The notes under the pieces: model-generated | What the model was told of the DNA's origin: nothing | The model's database searches: none | The model's input: the letters and a program-made list of their open reading frames with translations, nothing else | Program-made: the position numbers and the translations under genes | In this document: piece after piece, positions 11,495-23,911 of the stretch | Layout: each line of letters starts with the position of its first letter | Numbering within the stretch: the stretch's first letter is position 1 | Assembly: GCA_030272155.1 (NCBI GenBank) | Contig: CP126192.1 | Location: forward strand, 5,304,501-5,368,500 | Direction of reading: 5' to 3' | DNA: 64,000 nt | Source: Tetradesmus obliquus | Lineage: Eukaryota; Chlorophyta; Chlorophyceae; Sphaeropleales; Scenedesmaceae

Positions 11495-14400
11495 ATGTTT
11501 GCATACCTCAGGTAAGATGTGGGGCAGGGTTCGTAGCTTTCGGCAGCACCATGCTGCCTCCCTGAGACATCAGGCTAACTGCTGCTGTCTGCCTCGTACC
11601 ACAGCAAAAAGATTGCTATTCCTGGTGGCGCAAAGCTGAGATGTATATCTTGGAACACGGATCAGGGATGGATTGCATGTGGAGGGGAAGGTGCACTGCT
11701 GAAGGTGAGTGCTTGTCACACATCCAGAGCAGCGTGAGCTGCCTCAGGCCAAGAGGGTCTACAGGCCTGTGAGATGCAACAGATACACCAACATGACGGC
11801 AGTCGGCTGGAGTGTTGCGCAGCTTTGACCGACCTGTTCCTCATAGTTTACACAGGAACACGATATACTGGACTGTTGAGTGACAGCATACTCTGGTTCA
11901 TGGACGCGATTCATGCCCACACTGCAGGTGCTTCGGCTGGATGGAGCCACACAGAAGGAGCAAAAAGCAGCAGCGGCAGCAGCAGCTGGCGGCAGCAACG
12001 CCCTGGCGCAAAATCAGACCCTGGAGGGCCACAGCAGTGCGGTGGTATGTGCCACATGGAACAGCGCGTTCAACAAGCTCACCACCAGTGATGAAGCAGG
12101 GCTCATCATTGTGTGGACGCTGTACAATGGCATGTGGTACGAGGAAATGATCAACAACAGGTGGGTGCAAGGTTATCTCTCTAGATGGGCACGTGATCCA
12201 AGCCCCTGCAGCCGTGCAGCAGCAGCAGCAGCAGCAACAGCAACTCTACTTTGTTGCTCGCAGGAACATGTAACCAGTCTTTGGGTGTGCCTGCCTTGCG
12301 CAGCAACTGCTGCCACGTTTAATTTGCTCACCTGTCTCCACTCTTGTGACTTGCAGGAACAAGGATGTTGTCAAAGACATGAAGTGGACCTCCAGTGGAG
12401 AGAAGATCTGCATTGCATATGATGACGGCGCAGTCATTGTGGGCAGCGTTGATGGCAACAGGCTGTGGGGCAAGGAGCTCAGCATGCAGCTGTCGCTGCT
12501 GGAGTGGTCACCAGACGGCAGGTTCATCCTATTTTGCAACGCAGCCGGCGAGTGCCACACATATGACAGCAATGGCAATGCAGTGGCCAAGGTGCCGCTG
12601 TACTGCAATGAAGGCTATGTGGGTGAGTATGATGCTGCTCCAGGGCCTCGAGCGGGCACCACAACAGCAGCAGGAGCAGCAGCTGCACCTGTGCCAGCAG
12701 CGGCTCATGCTTGCTGTTGATGCATCAAGAGACACTCTCAATACCAGACAACATGCAGCAGCAGCGCTACTCAGGCCGCAGCGGCTCTTCGACTGTTGCA
12801 CACCAAATGCTGCAGTCATGGCGTGGTTTTGGGGAGATACAACAGCAGCGGCAGCAGCAGCAGCAGCAGAGGCCTTGCGTAGCTTCCTGCCCTGTATATG
12901 CCTGCAACGCCGCAGCTGTCTTCTGTGCTGCACTGCAGGCCCCTGCAAGATGGTGGGCATGGATTGGTATGACGGCAGCAGAGGCTACCCTGAGCCCGAC
13001 TGCCCAGTGCTGGCGCTGTGCCTGGACAACGGCCGCATGCAGCTCATGCGGCATGATATGGATGACAACGCCATCTGCATAGACACGGGCATCAAGCCGC
13101 GCGCTGTGAAGTGGAACCACAACGGCTCTGTGAGTACTTGGCTGACCAGCAGCTGGCAGCAGCTGGATGCAGCATGTGCAAGCAGAAGCTGCAGCTGTGC
13201 ACACATTTGTACTGTCTTCTTCCATCAAATGTGGTCCTTGGCTGCCTGAGTGCCAGCAACTAGCACCTCACCACAGTATCCGCTGGTGCACAGCCATGCT
13301 CTGCGGTATTTCTGCATTTTGCATGAGCCTCCGGCACCTTGCTCCTGCTGCAGATCCTGGCGGTCTCCGGTCACCAGACCACAGGGGATGGCGCGCAGCT
13401 CTGGCTGGTGCAGTTTTACAACCAGGCGGGCGAGCACTTGCGCACGCTGCGCGTGCCAGGCGGCGGCATCAGCGGCATCTGCTGGGAGGGCAGCGGCCTG
13501 CGGCTAGCCCTGGCTGTGGACAGCCACATATTCTTCACCAGCATGCGGCACAGCTACTTATGGGCGTACTTTGCAGACACGCTGGTGTATGCGTTCACGA
13601 AGCCGGAGCGGCAGGAGCACTGCGTGATGTTCTGGGGCACGCGCAGCAACGAGCGCTACGCAAAGTATGTGATGCGCGTGACGCATGTCAGTGCAGCGGG
13701 CGAGTTCTGCCTGCTGGCCACAAAGGTGGGTGGCTGGTGCAGCAGCTGAGCAGGTGATGCATCCAGCAGCTGCGTTGATGCCTTCGCCGTGCTGCAGCTC
13801 GTTATGCCTGCACCTGCTCCAGATGTTGCAGTGTCCACTGTCTAGCCGTATGTTCAGAGCCGAGTACTGATTGGCTGTGCATGGCCTTCAGTTGCAGAGC
13901 ACTTTGTAACGCAGCTGTGCTGCCTGCTGCTGCGCTGTGCAGGGCGAGGCCCCTGGCGAGCACATCCTGATCTTGTGCAATGCCATCGGCAGCCCAGTGG
14001 ACAGCAAAGTGATAGAGCTGGAGCCAAAGTTCGTGACCCTAACAGGTGCTTGCACAAGCAGGTTCTCAGATTGCTTGCTTGTCACCACACTCACTTCTGC
14101 AGCGGGCTTGTCAAGTCCAACCTAGTAGGCAGTTGCGTTACATAAAAATACATGCGTCTTGTTGTGCCAGGCTAGCAAGCTGCACTTGGCATGGTAATGC
14201 CACAGTACCACACACGCTGACTCTGCTTGCTATTGTCGATTGTTGATCACTGCTGTTGCAGAATGCTATGCCATTGCGGCCGCTGAGGAGGTGGTGTATG
14301 TGTGGCAGTTCAGGAACAGCTTCACGCGCCAGCTAGCAGCGGCTGGGGCAGCAGACGGCGCTGGCGGCAGCGGTGCAGCAGCCAAGCTGCAGCGGGAGGG

Positions 14401-17400
14401 CCGGGAGCAGATGTTCCACATAGACACCCCCACAAACTGCCAGGTGAGACAATTGCATGGCGACAGCAATATAGAAGTCAGCATGCAAGGCAACGTTCGC
14501 TGTGGCTTTTCCATGTGCACAGCCATCTTTAACCTGGTTGCCTCAATTGCGCTTCATGCAAATGCGTTGCTGCAGGCTCCCGAGGTGTTCAAGCAGCAGG
14601 CCTCTCAGCTGAGCAGCAGCGCAGACCCCATCTGTGCGGTGACAGCTCACCAGCACCAGCTGCTGGTTGCGCGCAGCAGCGGTGTGGTGCATGGCTTCGG
14701 CCTGCCTGGTCTTGCGCCGGATGCGCAGTACCTGCTGCGCTGCAGGCCTGCACGGCTCTCGCTCAACTGCGACGGCAGCAGGCTGGCAGTGATCGACTTT
14801 AACGGCGTGCTAAGCTTCATGGACATGACAGCTGCGGGGACTGGCAAGATGCGCGGGGAGCATCTGACACATGAACGCAAGGTGAGCTGAGTAGCCAGCT
14901 GTGTGATTGCATGTGTTGTAAGCAGGTGGCATGCTGGCAGAACATGTGCGGCGCAGGCTAGTGCGTGTTTAGGCTGCTGATCTTGAAGCATACTGCTTTT
15001 TACGCATGCAATTGGGGCGTGCAGTGCCACAAACATTTCGGCTTTCATCTGGTTCTGCCATGTTAAATGCTTTTTGCTTGTTGGTGCCGGGCTGCAGGAT
15101 GTGTGGGACCTGTGCTGGGCGTCTGACAACCCTGAGCTGCTGGTGCTCATGGAGAAGGGCCGCATGTATGTGCTGCGCGGCAGCGACCCAGAGGAGCCAG
15201 TCAACAGCAGCGCGTGCCTGGCAGGGTTCAGCGACCTGCAGGTACGCCCATTGCCTGTGGCCAGGGGTGCGAGCATGCTGTTGCAGTGTTGCAGCTGCTT
15301 GCTCTGTTGCAACTGTGTGTGCAAGCAGTGTGAAACACGGACGGTGACTGCTGTTGAACCTGCTTGTTGTGTGTGCAGGTGCGTGCGGTGTTCCTGGATG
15401 ACATCATGCAGCAGCCAGACCTTCCGGAGCTGGACATGGTAGCAGACTACGAAACCCGCAGCCTCAGGTGCGGCAACATGAGGCCCAAGCGACGTTGCGG
15501 CGGTATGCACTTCAACAATAGCTGCATCGTGCCACAACACAAAGGAAAGACAGCACTGCAGCAGTTGCGCTGGCTATCACAGTCACCGTGCACCAAGCAG
15601 CGACTCTGCAGCTGCTGTGTGGTATCAGGTGCTTAAGCTTGTGCGATGCTGCTTGTGCATGTTGCAGGGACACCCGGGCGCTGCTGGCCAGCGGCAACGA
15701 GGCTGATGCGCAGGCCTTCATAGCAGACAACCCCCACAAACGGCTGTGGCAGTTGCTGGCAGAGCATGCGCTGGAGAAGCTGGACCTGGCTGTAGCAGAG
15801 AAAGCCTTTGTGCACTGTGGGGACTACCAGGGCGTGCAGCTAGTGAAGCGGCTGGCACAGCTTGGGGACAAGGCCAAGCAGCAGGCAGAGGTGGGTGTTC
15901 TGCACAGCCTGGGCTGGAAGCGAAGTGTGTTTGCATGCGTGCATGGTAGCAGCAGGGTGTGCTGAGTCAGCTTGTAGCTCGTTGCAAGTTGCAATGTGCA
16001 CATGCTGCAACTGGTGCTCTCGTGTTGGCTCAGTTCACTGGAACCAGTTGCACTTCCGTGTGGGCAGCATATGTACAGCTTGCTTGCTCTGATACATGTA
16101 CAAATGCCTGCTACTTCTGCTGCTGCCAGGTGTGCGTGTATTTCAAGCGCTTTGATGACGCTGAGGACCTGTACCGCCAAATGGACAGGCTGGATCTGGC
16201 AATAGGGCTGCGCAGCAGGCTAGGTGAGTGAGACTGCTTCCATGGCTGCAGCAGCAGATAAGCAGCAATGAGCCGCCAGCCAAGGCATTGCATGCAGCGT
16301 GAGCTAGCTCTTCAGCTGTGTGGGCTAAACCTGCAGGGAGCAGTAGTATGTGCATTGCAAGCAGTTTGAACTTCAGTGCATGCTGGCTGCTGCTACGCAT
16401 TGCAGGCGACTGGTTCAAGGTGGAGCGCCTGGTGAAGGAGACTGGCGGCGACGACGTGGCGCTGGCCAATGCCTGGAACAAGATAGGGCAGTACTACAGC
16501 GACAGGCAGAAGTGGGCCAAGGCGGCGCAATACTACACGCAGGTAGGCTGAGCAGATATTTTAGCTTAAGAGGGGTCGCGCAACAACCTGGGCAAGTCTC
16601 AAGAGTAGAGGGCGCAGCGTGACACAGCTGCAAGGCTACGCAAGGATGCAACGGTGCTGTGATGCAGCTCATGCACTGGAATGCACCGCTCCCGCCCTTC
16701 CCTTGCAGGCGCGCAACACGGGCATGCTGGTGCACTGCTTCTACCAGCTGGAGGACTTCTCCGGCCTTGTCAAGCTGACGGAGGTGCTGACAGAGGGGCA
16801 GCCGCTGCTGGCAGACATCGGTGCCAAGCTGCAGAGCGTGGGGCTGTGTGCAGATGCTGTGGCCGCGTTCCTCAAGGTGTGCAGTATTTGGCATCTGCCT
16901 CTGCGTGTGCTGTCTGGCAATCCTTGATCAAGCAAGCACATAAGATCCTGATCAACTTTGCAATGGTAAAAGCTCTCACTTTGCAGTGCATATGGATACC
17001 CTTCACAAAAAGATTGCTCACACAAGCTTGCCTGCCGTATGCCGGCTGCAGGCTGGCGACACCAAGGCGGCCATCGACTGCTGCGTGCTGCTGCACCAGT
17101 GGGACCAGGCGCTGCAGCTGGCACAGCAGTACAACTACCCTCAGGCTGAGGGGCTGCTGCAGCAGTACGCAGGGCACCTGCTAGAGAAGAAGAAGTACCT
17201 GGAGGCTGTTGAGCTGTACAGAAAGGTACGCGGCATTGCCTAACACTGACATTCCTGTGCATCGCCTGCCTGAGCTGCTGCCCACTGCTGCCATGCATGT
17301 GCATGCGTAGGCACCTGCTGTTTTGCTTGGGCCTTGCTTCCGCTGCATGCACAAGGCCCAAATGCCGTACAGTGATGAGCTCATGATGTTCAACGCTCAC

Positions 17401-19498
17401 TGCTGCTGCTGCAGGCGCAGCGCCACACGGAGGCAGCCAAGCTGTTGGTTGACACAGCAGCCAAGCTTGCGCAGCAGCGTGCGCCACCGCTGCAGATAAA
17501 GAAGCTGTATGTGCTGGCAGCACTTGAGGTGGAGGCTTTTAAGCGTAAGGCACTCGCAGGGGCAGGCGGTGATGGCGCCACTGCAGCAGCAACCCTGCTG
17601 GGTACAGGGGCAGGAGTGACAACAGCAGCAGCAGGCCCGCCTGGCACCACCCGCGGTCCTGCTGGCAGGACAGCAGGCACCACTGTCAAGCCAACTCAGA
17701 CAGCGGCAGCAGCACAGACGCTGGCAGGTGGGTCATGCATTTGAGTTGCTGGGCGGGGTAGCAGCCACTACTGTGCTGATGGCTGACCATGCAAGGGACT
17801 TGTACCTGCAATCGGAGTATTGGAGTCAAACTGCACTGTCAGAGTTACGGCGCTGATGTGCCTAAAATAGCTGTAGTGGCTAAGGGGACACTTGTAGCCA
17901 TGCAGGCGGTTGTATGCGCTGCAATTTCGATAGTGTGGTTTTAAGCCACTGCGTGTGTTCAAGGTTGTTGTAGCTGACAACATGCTGCCTTGTCACCGTA
18001 CCTTTCTATCTTGGCTTGGCAGGCCTGATGACGCTGGAGGCCGCTTCTGGCAGCGAGCTCAAGGGCCTGGACAACGCCTGGAAGGGCGCTGAGGCGTACC
18101 ACTTCTGGCTGCTGGCGCACCAGCAGCTGTACAACGGGCAGGTGAGACTGAGAGTGCAGCTGTGTGTTGACACAGGGGTCGCTTCTTGTGAGTGAAAAAC
18201 AATGGCCAAGCCCAGCACAGTAGCGCTCCCCTTAAATGCCTTCACATGCTGCTGCTCATGTGCCTTGCTTGCTCTGTGCTGGTTTGTAGGCGGATGCAGC
18301 GTTGCGCACGGCGCTGCGGCTGCGGCAGTACGATGACGTGCTGGACCCTGCTGACGTGTACGCCTTCCTGGCACTGGTGGGCTTCCACAGCAACTTCTAC
18401 GGGACGTGCTCCAAGGTGAGGGTCACCAGCAGAAGCCGGTTCAAGTGTAATAGCTGTAGCTTGCAGGGCTTGCATGGAGAGCCTCCAACGGCGCGCAAGC
18501 AACACGCGCAGCACTCGCTGAGGGAGATCCAGCAAGCTGCCGCACGCTCCCAGGGTGCCACCAGTACTGCAGTTGCCATCATACACGTTGCTGCATAGTC
18601 CGTGCTGTCCTGTGCTGTGGCAGCTGAAGGACTTGCACTTGGCTGCTGCTTTGCACTAAGGCTGAGGACAAGTGGTAAGCAGCTGATGAGTGTTATCAGG
18701 CTGAGAATTGCATGCAGTGCTGCTGCCTGTTGCTAACAAGAAAATATGTGTGCCTGGTTGCCCTGGTTGTTGCACTCGACACAACAGGCCTTTGTAAAGC
18801 TAGAAGCGCTGCCAAGCATACCCAAGGAGCGGAGGGAGGCGTTTGCTGACCTGGCAATGAGCATCTTTGTGGCGCACCCGCCAGCTGACCCGCACAATCT
18901 TGCGGAGGGGCGGGAGCGGCAGCGGACAGCAGCAGCAGGTGGCAAGGGCCAGTTTGATGTGCTGCTGGATGACCTTGTGGCCGACAAGGATCAGGTGGGT
19001 ACCCTGCATTGTGTGTCCGTGGTGTTTGAGCTGTTCAGTCACTGAACTTCAGTGAAGGCATGCAGGCTGAGTCAACATGTGGGTGGTACTGACCATAATT
19101 TTGAACCTGCCTGCAAGTCAGGCTTGGTTGACATCTTTAGCAGCGACAGCATGTAGCTGCCAGCATTAGTGCAAGCAAGTGAATGTTCAGGGTAACGTCT
19201 CTGGTCGCCTGGGCGTATCTCAACTGTCTGGTCCTACAGTTACCTGTGCGCCATCTGTTGACTGTCTTCTTGGGGTTGCTGCTGCTGCTGCTGATCGCTG
19301 CGGCAGGTGTGTGTGGCATCAGGCAAGGCGGTGCGTGATGCGCCCTGGCAGCGCTGCAAGACCTGCAAGCGGGCTATGATCACTGCAGAGCTGGGGGCGC
19401 GGCGGTGCTGCCCGCTGTGCCACAGCCAGCTGCCGCAGGAAGCAGGCAAGGGCAGAGGGCCGAAGCAGGCACGAATAATCGAGGGTGCTGCAGCATAG
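11495..19498 (+). CDS. IFT121: Intraflagellar transport protein IFT121 (WDR35)
   Basis: Twenty-one exons join with consistent phases into about 1,251 residues (human WDR35 is about 1,180): 11495-11511, 11605-11704, 11928-12160, 12357-12622, 12939-13129, 13354-13725, 13943-14045, 14262-14443, 14576-14881, 15098-15241, 15379-15467, 15668-15890, 16130-16223, 16406-16542, 16709-16876, 17052-17225, 17415-17727, 18023-18141, 18290-18415, 18788-18994, 19307-19498. The start MFAYLSKKIAIP matches the family, followed by WD40 propellers ([38 protein letters not shown]), TPR-type helices ([37 protein letters not shown]) and a C-terminal Cys cluster (RCKTCKRA...CCPLCH) that probably binds zinc. IFT121 is a core IFT-A subunit for retrograde transport and membrane-protein entry in flagella. 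Exon 17 adds an Ala/Gly/Thr-rich insert absent from human. Exon 1 is only 17 nt. Confidence 0.97.
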
Positions 19499-20858
19499 TT
19501 GGTGTGGTGTAGATGCAAGCTGCTTGATCGCAGCCACTGGTGATGCTGGCAGCTGGTGTAACGTGCTGAGTAACTAGCACAACCCGACCCTCCTCACAGT
19601 TCCTTATGAAAAAAGTTGCCGAATTGCATTCATTAGTTCCTGCTGACCAAGACGTTCGAGATGAGTTGGCCTGTAGACTTACACAACTACTCCTGCAATT
19701 CTTTGTACCACTAGACACTGTGCCAGCATCTGTCTGTAAGAGATGCGCTGTGCGCAAGTAAGCTCAAAAAAATTCTGCAGACTCATTGCCACCAATACGC
19801 CAGTCCTGGCCACCCAGCCTGTTGACGGTTCCTGACATCGCCAGCACCAGCATTTACTGTTATCACCACACTACCAATTAAGCCACAGCAACAGCCGGAG
19901 CAAATTACATTCACGCATGAGTGGATGGACACGTAAGCCAGGCAAATCTTATGCTCTGGCATTGTGTACCGTGATACAAGCCAGGGCGAATGCATTGCAG
20001 CCACATGCTTCTAGGCTAGACAAGTGCTTGCTATGAAAGCAGCACGCATGCGCAATGCCACTGCACGTGTGGATGCTCAGGGCAGCTGGTCAACATGCTG
20101 ACAGGTGAGCAGGGCCTCTGCTGGCTGCAGCAACCCGAAGCAACAGCAGGGCCTGGCAAGCCTCTAAAACTTCTCCTTACAGCCACCTGTCTGCTGCCCG
20201 ACTAGCGCACACTTCGGCACAGCAACCCATGAGCATCTGTCCAACCGTGGCAGGCGGTCAGCCAGGCGTCTGCATTACACGACCAAATGCACAAGCAGAG
20301 GGACTGCTTCAGCATTCATTCCCGCCATGATGTACTGCTGGTTGCTGCGCCATTCCTGTCCAAACTAGAGTGTCACCACACGAAGGTCCTTGCAACAGTT
20401 TCATGTCAGCACAGGTTGAAGTCAAGTCACAGCGCTGCCCACAGGTGCAGCATGCCTGACAAGCAGCACATCCTTCGCACCCATCCACAGAGCAAGGCGC
20501 TGTAAAAAACACAATGTACAAGGTGCCGGGTCACACAAGCATCACACCTTTGAGGTATCCCACAGCGCTTCACGCGTACACCTCACAAGCCTTGCAGCAC
20601 ATACCCACCCCACACTCCACAGTTCAGCCTATACGCTCTGCAATGCGGGTATCATCTGCCGGCTGCAGGCGTCTTGTTTACAACTGCCCGCCAGCCCGAT
20701 CGCCAGTGCAGCACGCTTTGCGGTTCCCGCTACAGTTGATGTGCCGCTGCCCACAACAGCAGCTCATGGCGCTGGCAGCACCCCCTGCACACCTGCCTGC
20801 TGCTGCTACCCGCCAGCAACGCCGCCGCAGCCCTGCCGTCACATCAAACACGCTGTTA
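19499..20858. other. Convergent spacer between IFT121 and alpha/beta hydrolase
   Basis: This 1.36-kb stretch holds the 3' flanks of IFT121 (+) and the hydrolase (-). It contains CA-rich sequence from about 20.4 to 20.7 kb. I see no exon, RNA gene or strong repeat. Confidence 0.5.
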
Positions 20859-22974
20859 TCACGCGCCAGCCACCTGCTGCGCATCCAGCTGCTTTTGGAT
20901 CCAGGCCAGCACCTTTTCTGCCACCATGTCCCAGATGCCGTCAAAGAAGTGGTCCGCACCATCCACGATCTCCAGGTCCAGCGGCCCGGGCGCCGGCCTG
21001 CATTGGCGCAGGCGGTTGCGAACATATACAATGCGCGACAAGTAAAAACTGCCACAAAGTGAGGCAGTTTGGTGCAGCAAGAGCAGGCGAAGATACATCA
21101 ACGTGTCAAGCCCACTTGGGTCTAACGCAGAACAACCTGGGAGCTGACCGTTCTGCCTACGGCAGAGGAGGGACATATAGCGCTCGCCACTCGACAGATC
21201 AGCAGCAACGCCTGCAACCACCCCTGCGCGCAGTGCTGCTGCAGGTTTAAACAAAGGCACCACCTGTTGCAGCTTCCACAGCAGACAAAGTCAGTAACAA
21301 TATCGCAACAAGCTCACTGTAGTGTACCAGCCACCACTCACTGCATATCGTGGTACTGCTGCGCGTAGTCTCGTATGGTGGTCATCGGCGCAAACTTGTC
21401 GCGCGTGCCCTGCACTACCAGCTTGGGTACTGGCGTGTCTGCCAGGTGCTGCCAGTGGTCACGGCTGCGCAGCGCCAGGCTGCGGTGGCAGCAGCAGCAG
21501 CAGCAGCATCAGCAGCATCAGCATGTACAAGTACTTTGTCAGGATCAGCAGCGGTGATTGTGTATGTGATGTGCCTGTTGCTGCAGTAGCCTGCTGCTGC
21601 TCACTGTGCACAGACTGGGCCCAGTTGCAACTCCTTGACTTCAGTGAGCTACTTCAGTCACTTGCTGTGAGCGCAAAAAGCCGCCCAACAACTGAAAGCA
21701 GCTGCTGAGGCACTGTTCATGGCTGGCTCAACTCTGCTTCTGTTAGATACCTCCAAGGCATCTGCTGCTGCTGGGTGCACTGCAGCAGCACCAGTCAACT
21801 GCTGCTCACTTTGCCATGCCGCCCAGTGGAAAGCCAATGGCAACGTATGCCACCACCTGCAGCAGCAAAGCAGTGCAGAGCAGATCGTAACCTCAACTAA
21901 CTTGCAATCCAATGCCAACAGGGCCTGCAAGCTGTAATGAAATCAGCTGCAGCACCAAACCGTATCTGCTGCTAGCGCAACACCACTGTTGCTGCACATA
22001 CCATCAGCACCCTGAGCAGTTCAGCATTCCTGGACTACACAACCTGCTGCTGTGTACACGATCGACAGTGCACAGCCTGCTGTGCCTGCGGTGCTGCTGC
22101 CATGTTGTGCTTGCAGGAGCCTGCTCTGCTGGGACACGTGTGAGATTGCCCACCTCTGGCACATGCTCCATCAGATTTGCTGCGACGCATGCGCCGTAGC
22201 TGTAGCCAATCACCACCAGCTCCTTGGGCCCATTTGGCAGCTGCAGCAGGTGCTGCGCCACCAGCAGCATGTCCTGCAAGGCATCAGCCACACATGCAGC
22301 AGTTGAGACACACGGGTGTCAGCAACATTGATGGTCTGTCTGCCCGTGTGAACACGAGGGTTGTAACGCTCAATCGTTGCGTCAGAAGCATCCGAAGTAG
22401 TGCTTGCTGGACAAGCCTCAGTGCTCCTGCCATGCTGCAGTTGCTGTGTGCAGCTGCATCCAAGCAATCTGTTCAATGGCTGTGACTGACATACTGTTGG
22501 ATTGGTACAGGCCTCACCTGTATATCTGGGTCCCACATGTTCTTGGTCCACTTTGTCTTTGATGCGCCAGCGCCACGCATGTTGTAGCGGCACACATGGC
22601 TAAACAGCCCTGACTCAATGGCAGCCCTGCACAGCAGACCATAGCAGCCTCAACCAGCAGATTCACCCAGCTAGCAACTGACAGCAGAGTAGGTGCATAT
22701 CTGGAGTTCCATCACAAAAGTGTATGGCCATAATCAGTCGGCAACAAGCCATTTAAGAGCGCTACAGCCGTGGTTCTCTGCTGCAGCAGAGCCAGCTGGC
22801 TGCCTCGGCAGGCCCATGCAACAATAGGCATTGCTCCATGACAATCTGCTCGTAGCACTGTGCTGTTGCTTTACATGGCTCACCTGAACTGTGTTATCAC
22901 TGTTGGATCCTCCATTGATCCACCCAGCTTTGCCCAGGGGTGCAGGATCAGCACTCCCCTCAGAACAGTTCGTG
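20859..22974 (-). CDS. Alpha/beta hydrolase (serine), 5' end unresolved
   Basis: In coding order the exons are 22974-22884, 22626-22518, 22273-22154, 21856-21810, 21479 to about 21346, and 20997-20859, all with matching phases. Conserved elements appear in the expected order: strand and oxyanion loop LILHPWAKLGGSMEDP, RYNMRGAGAS, nucleophile elbow VVIGYSYGACVAANL (GxSxG, Ser nucleophile), VAYVAIGFPLGG, acid region KLVVQGTRDKFAP (Asp) and catalytic His in IVDGADHFFDG. The arrangement resembles the KANL3/Tex30-like and dienelactone-hydrolase-like branch of small intracellular hydrolases, of mostly unknown substrate. The first exon(s) upstream of 22974 (phase 1) are not identified; they must lie before the divergent transporter start at 23912. 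The triad looks complete, so an active enzyme is likely. Confidence 0.85.
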
Positions 22975-23911
22975 CTGCATTCATTGGAAACAGGCAACAC
23001 CAGTGAAACAGCCTGAAAGCCTTTTCAACTGCGGTTAACAGTTCTACATGTAATTCAAACCTACAGTACTCGTAAGGCCAGGATGTATTGTTGCTCAGCA
23101 TGTGATCCTTGGCTTAGCACCAAGCTACAGCTTCAGGCACAGCTGCCAGCTGCTCCTGCAGCTGCTAGTCTTCGGACCTGGGTTCTCGTATATGTCCAGC
23201 TCTAAAATGCTGTTGGGTGTTTCAAGCATGGTGGTCTTGCCCAGACGAGGAGGAAAATGAGCGTCCATGCTGGGCAGACAGTGGTGCCTCTAGGTCTGAA
23301 ATAAGAGTCCGAGACAGCACGAAACCTTGTGCATGTCTTGCGAAAACCATACAAGTGTTCGGTTGTCTGCTCAACCTTGTTGATCGGTAGCACTGCCAAG
23401 CAGAAGAAGTGAGCTTGGGGCTTGTGTCACAAGGGATGCCTCTTACGGTGGCTCTTACGCAGACGAGCATCGGACATAAGCCAACACGTTAAAATTTCTG
23501 TTCTTCTGGTTGCCCATCTACGCTTTCTCTTGTCCCCAGCTCACGTGTCCCAAGCAACCGTTGGCTAGCAACCACCACAGCGCACGTTTATCACTTAATC
23601 TCTTTTATATCATCAAGTGGAGGTTTGAAGTCAAACTTGCCGGGCAACATCACACTGCGCCTGGTTTCAGGGCAGCAGTACTGCTGCTGCGCATGATGAT
23701 GCTTCCTCAGCAGCTCTTCAGCACTTGCAGTGAATCAGAGCAATAACTGTAGTCTAGCAGTGTCACCAGCAGGCGTGCAGCTCTCGCTGCAGTGCAGCAA
23801 CAGCACCACCCTGCTGCAGGACTGCTGGATGGCGTAGGTGCGCAACTTGCGCAGCGCAAGCCACAGGTGCTCAGGAGCTGAAAGCTGCCAAACCCCTGGT
23901 GACTTGCCAGA
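22975..23911. other. Divergent spacer, probable 5' exon of the hydrolase
   Basis: The missing first exon of the - strand hydrolase and the upstream regions of both divergent genes should lie here. A - strand open frame near 23348-23222 (starting MVFARHAQGF) is a possible but unproven leader; I could not splice it in phase. Confidence 0.35.

Noticed and set aside
14647-15540. 297-codon - strand open frame
   Set aside because: Overlaps several IFT121 exons in antisense and crosses their introns; no family-like sequence.
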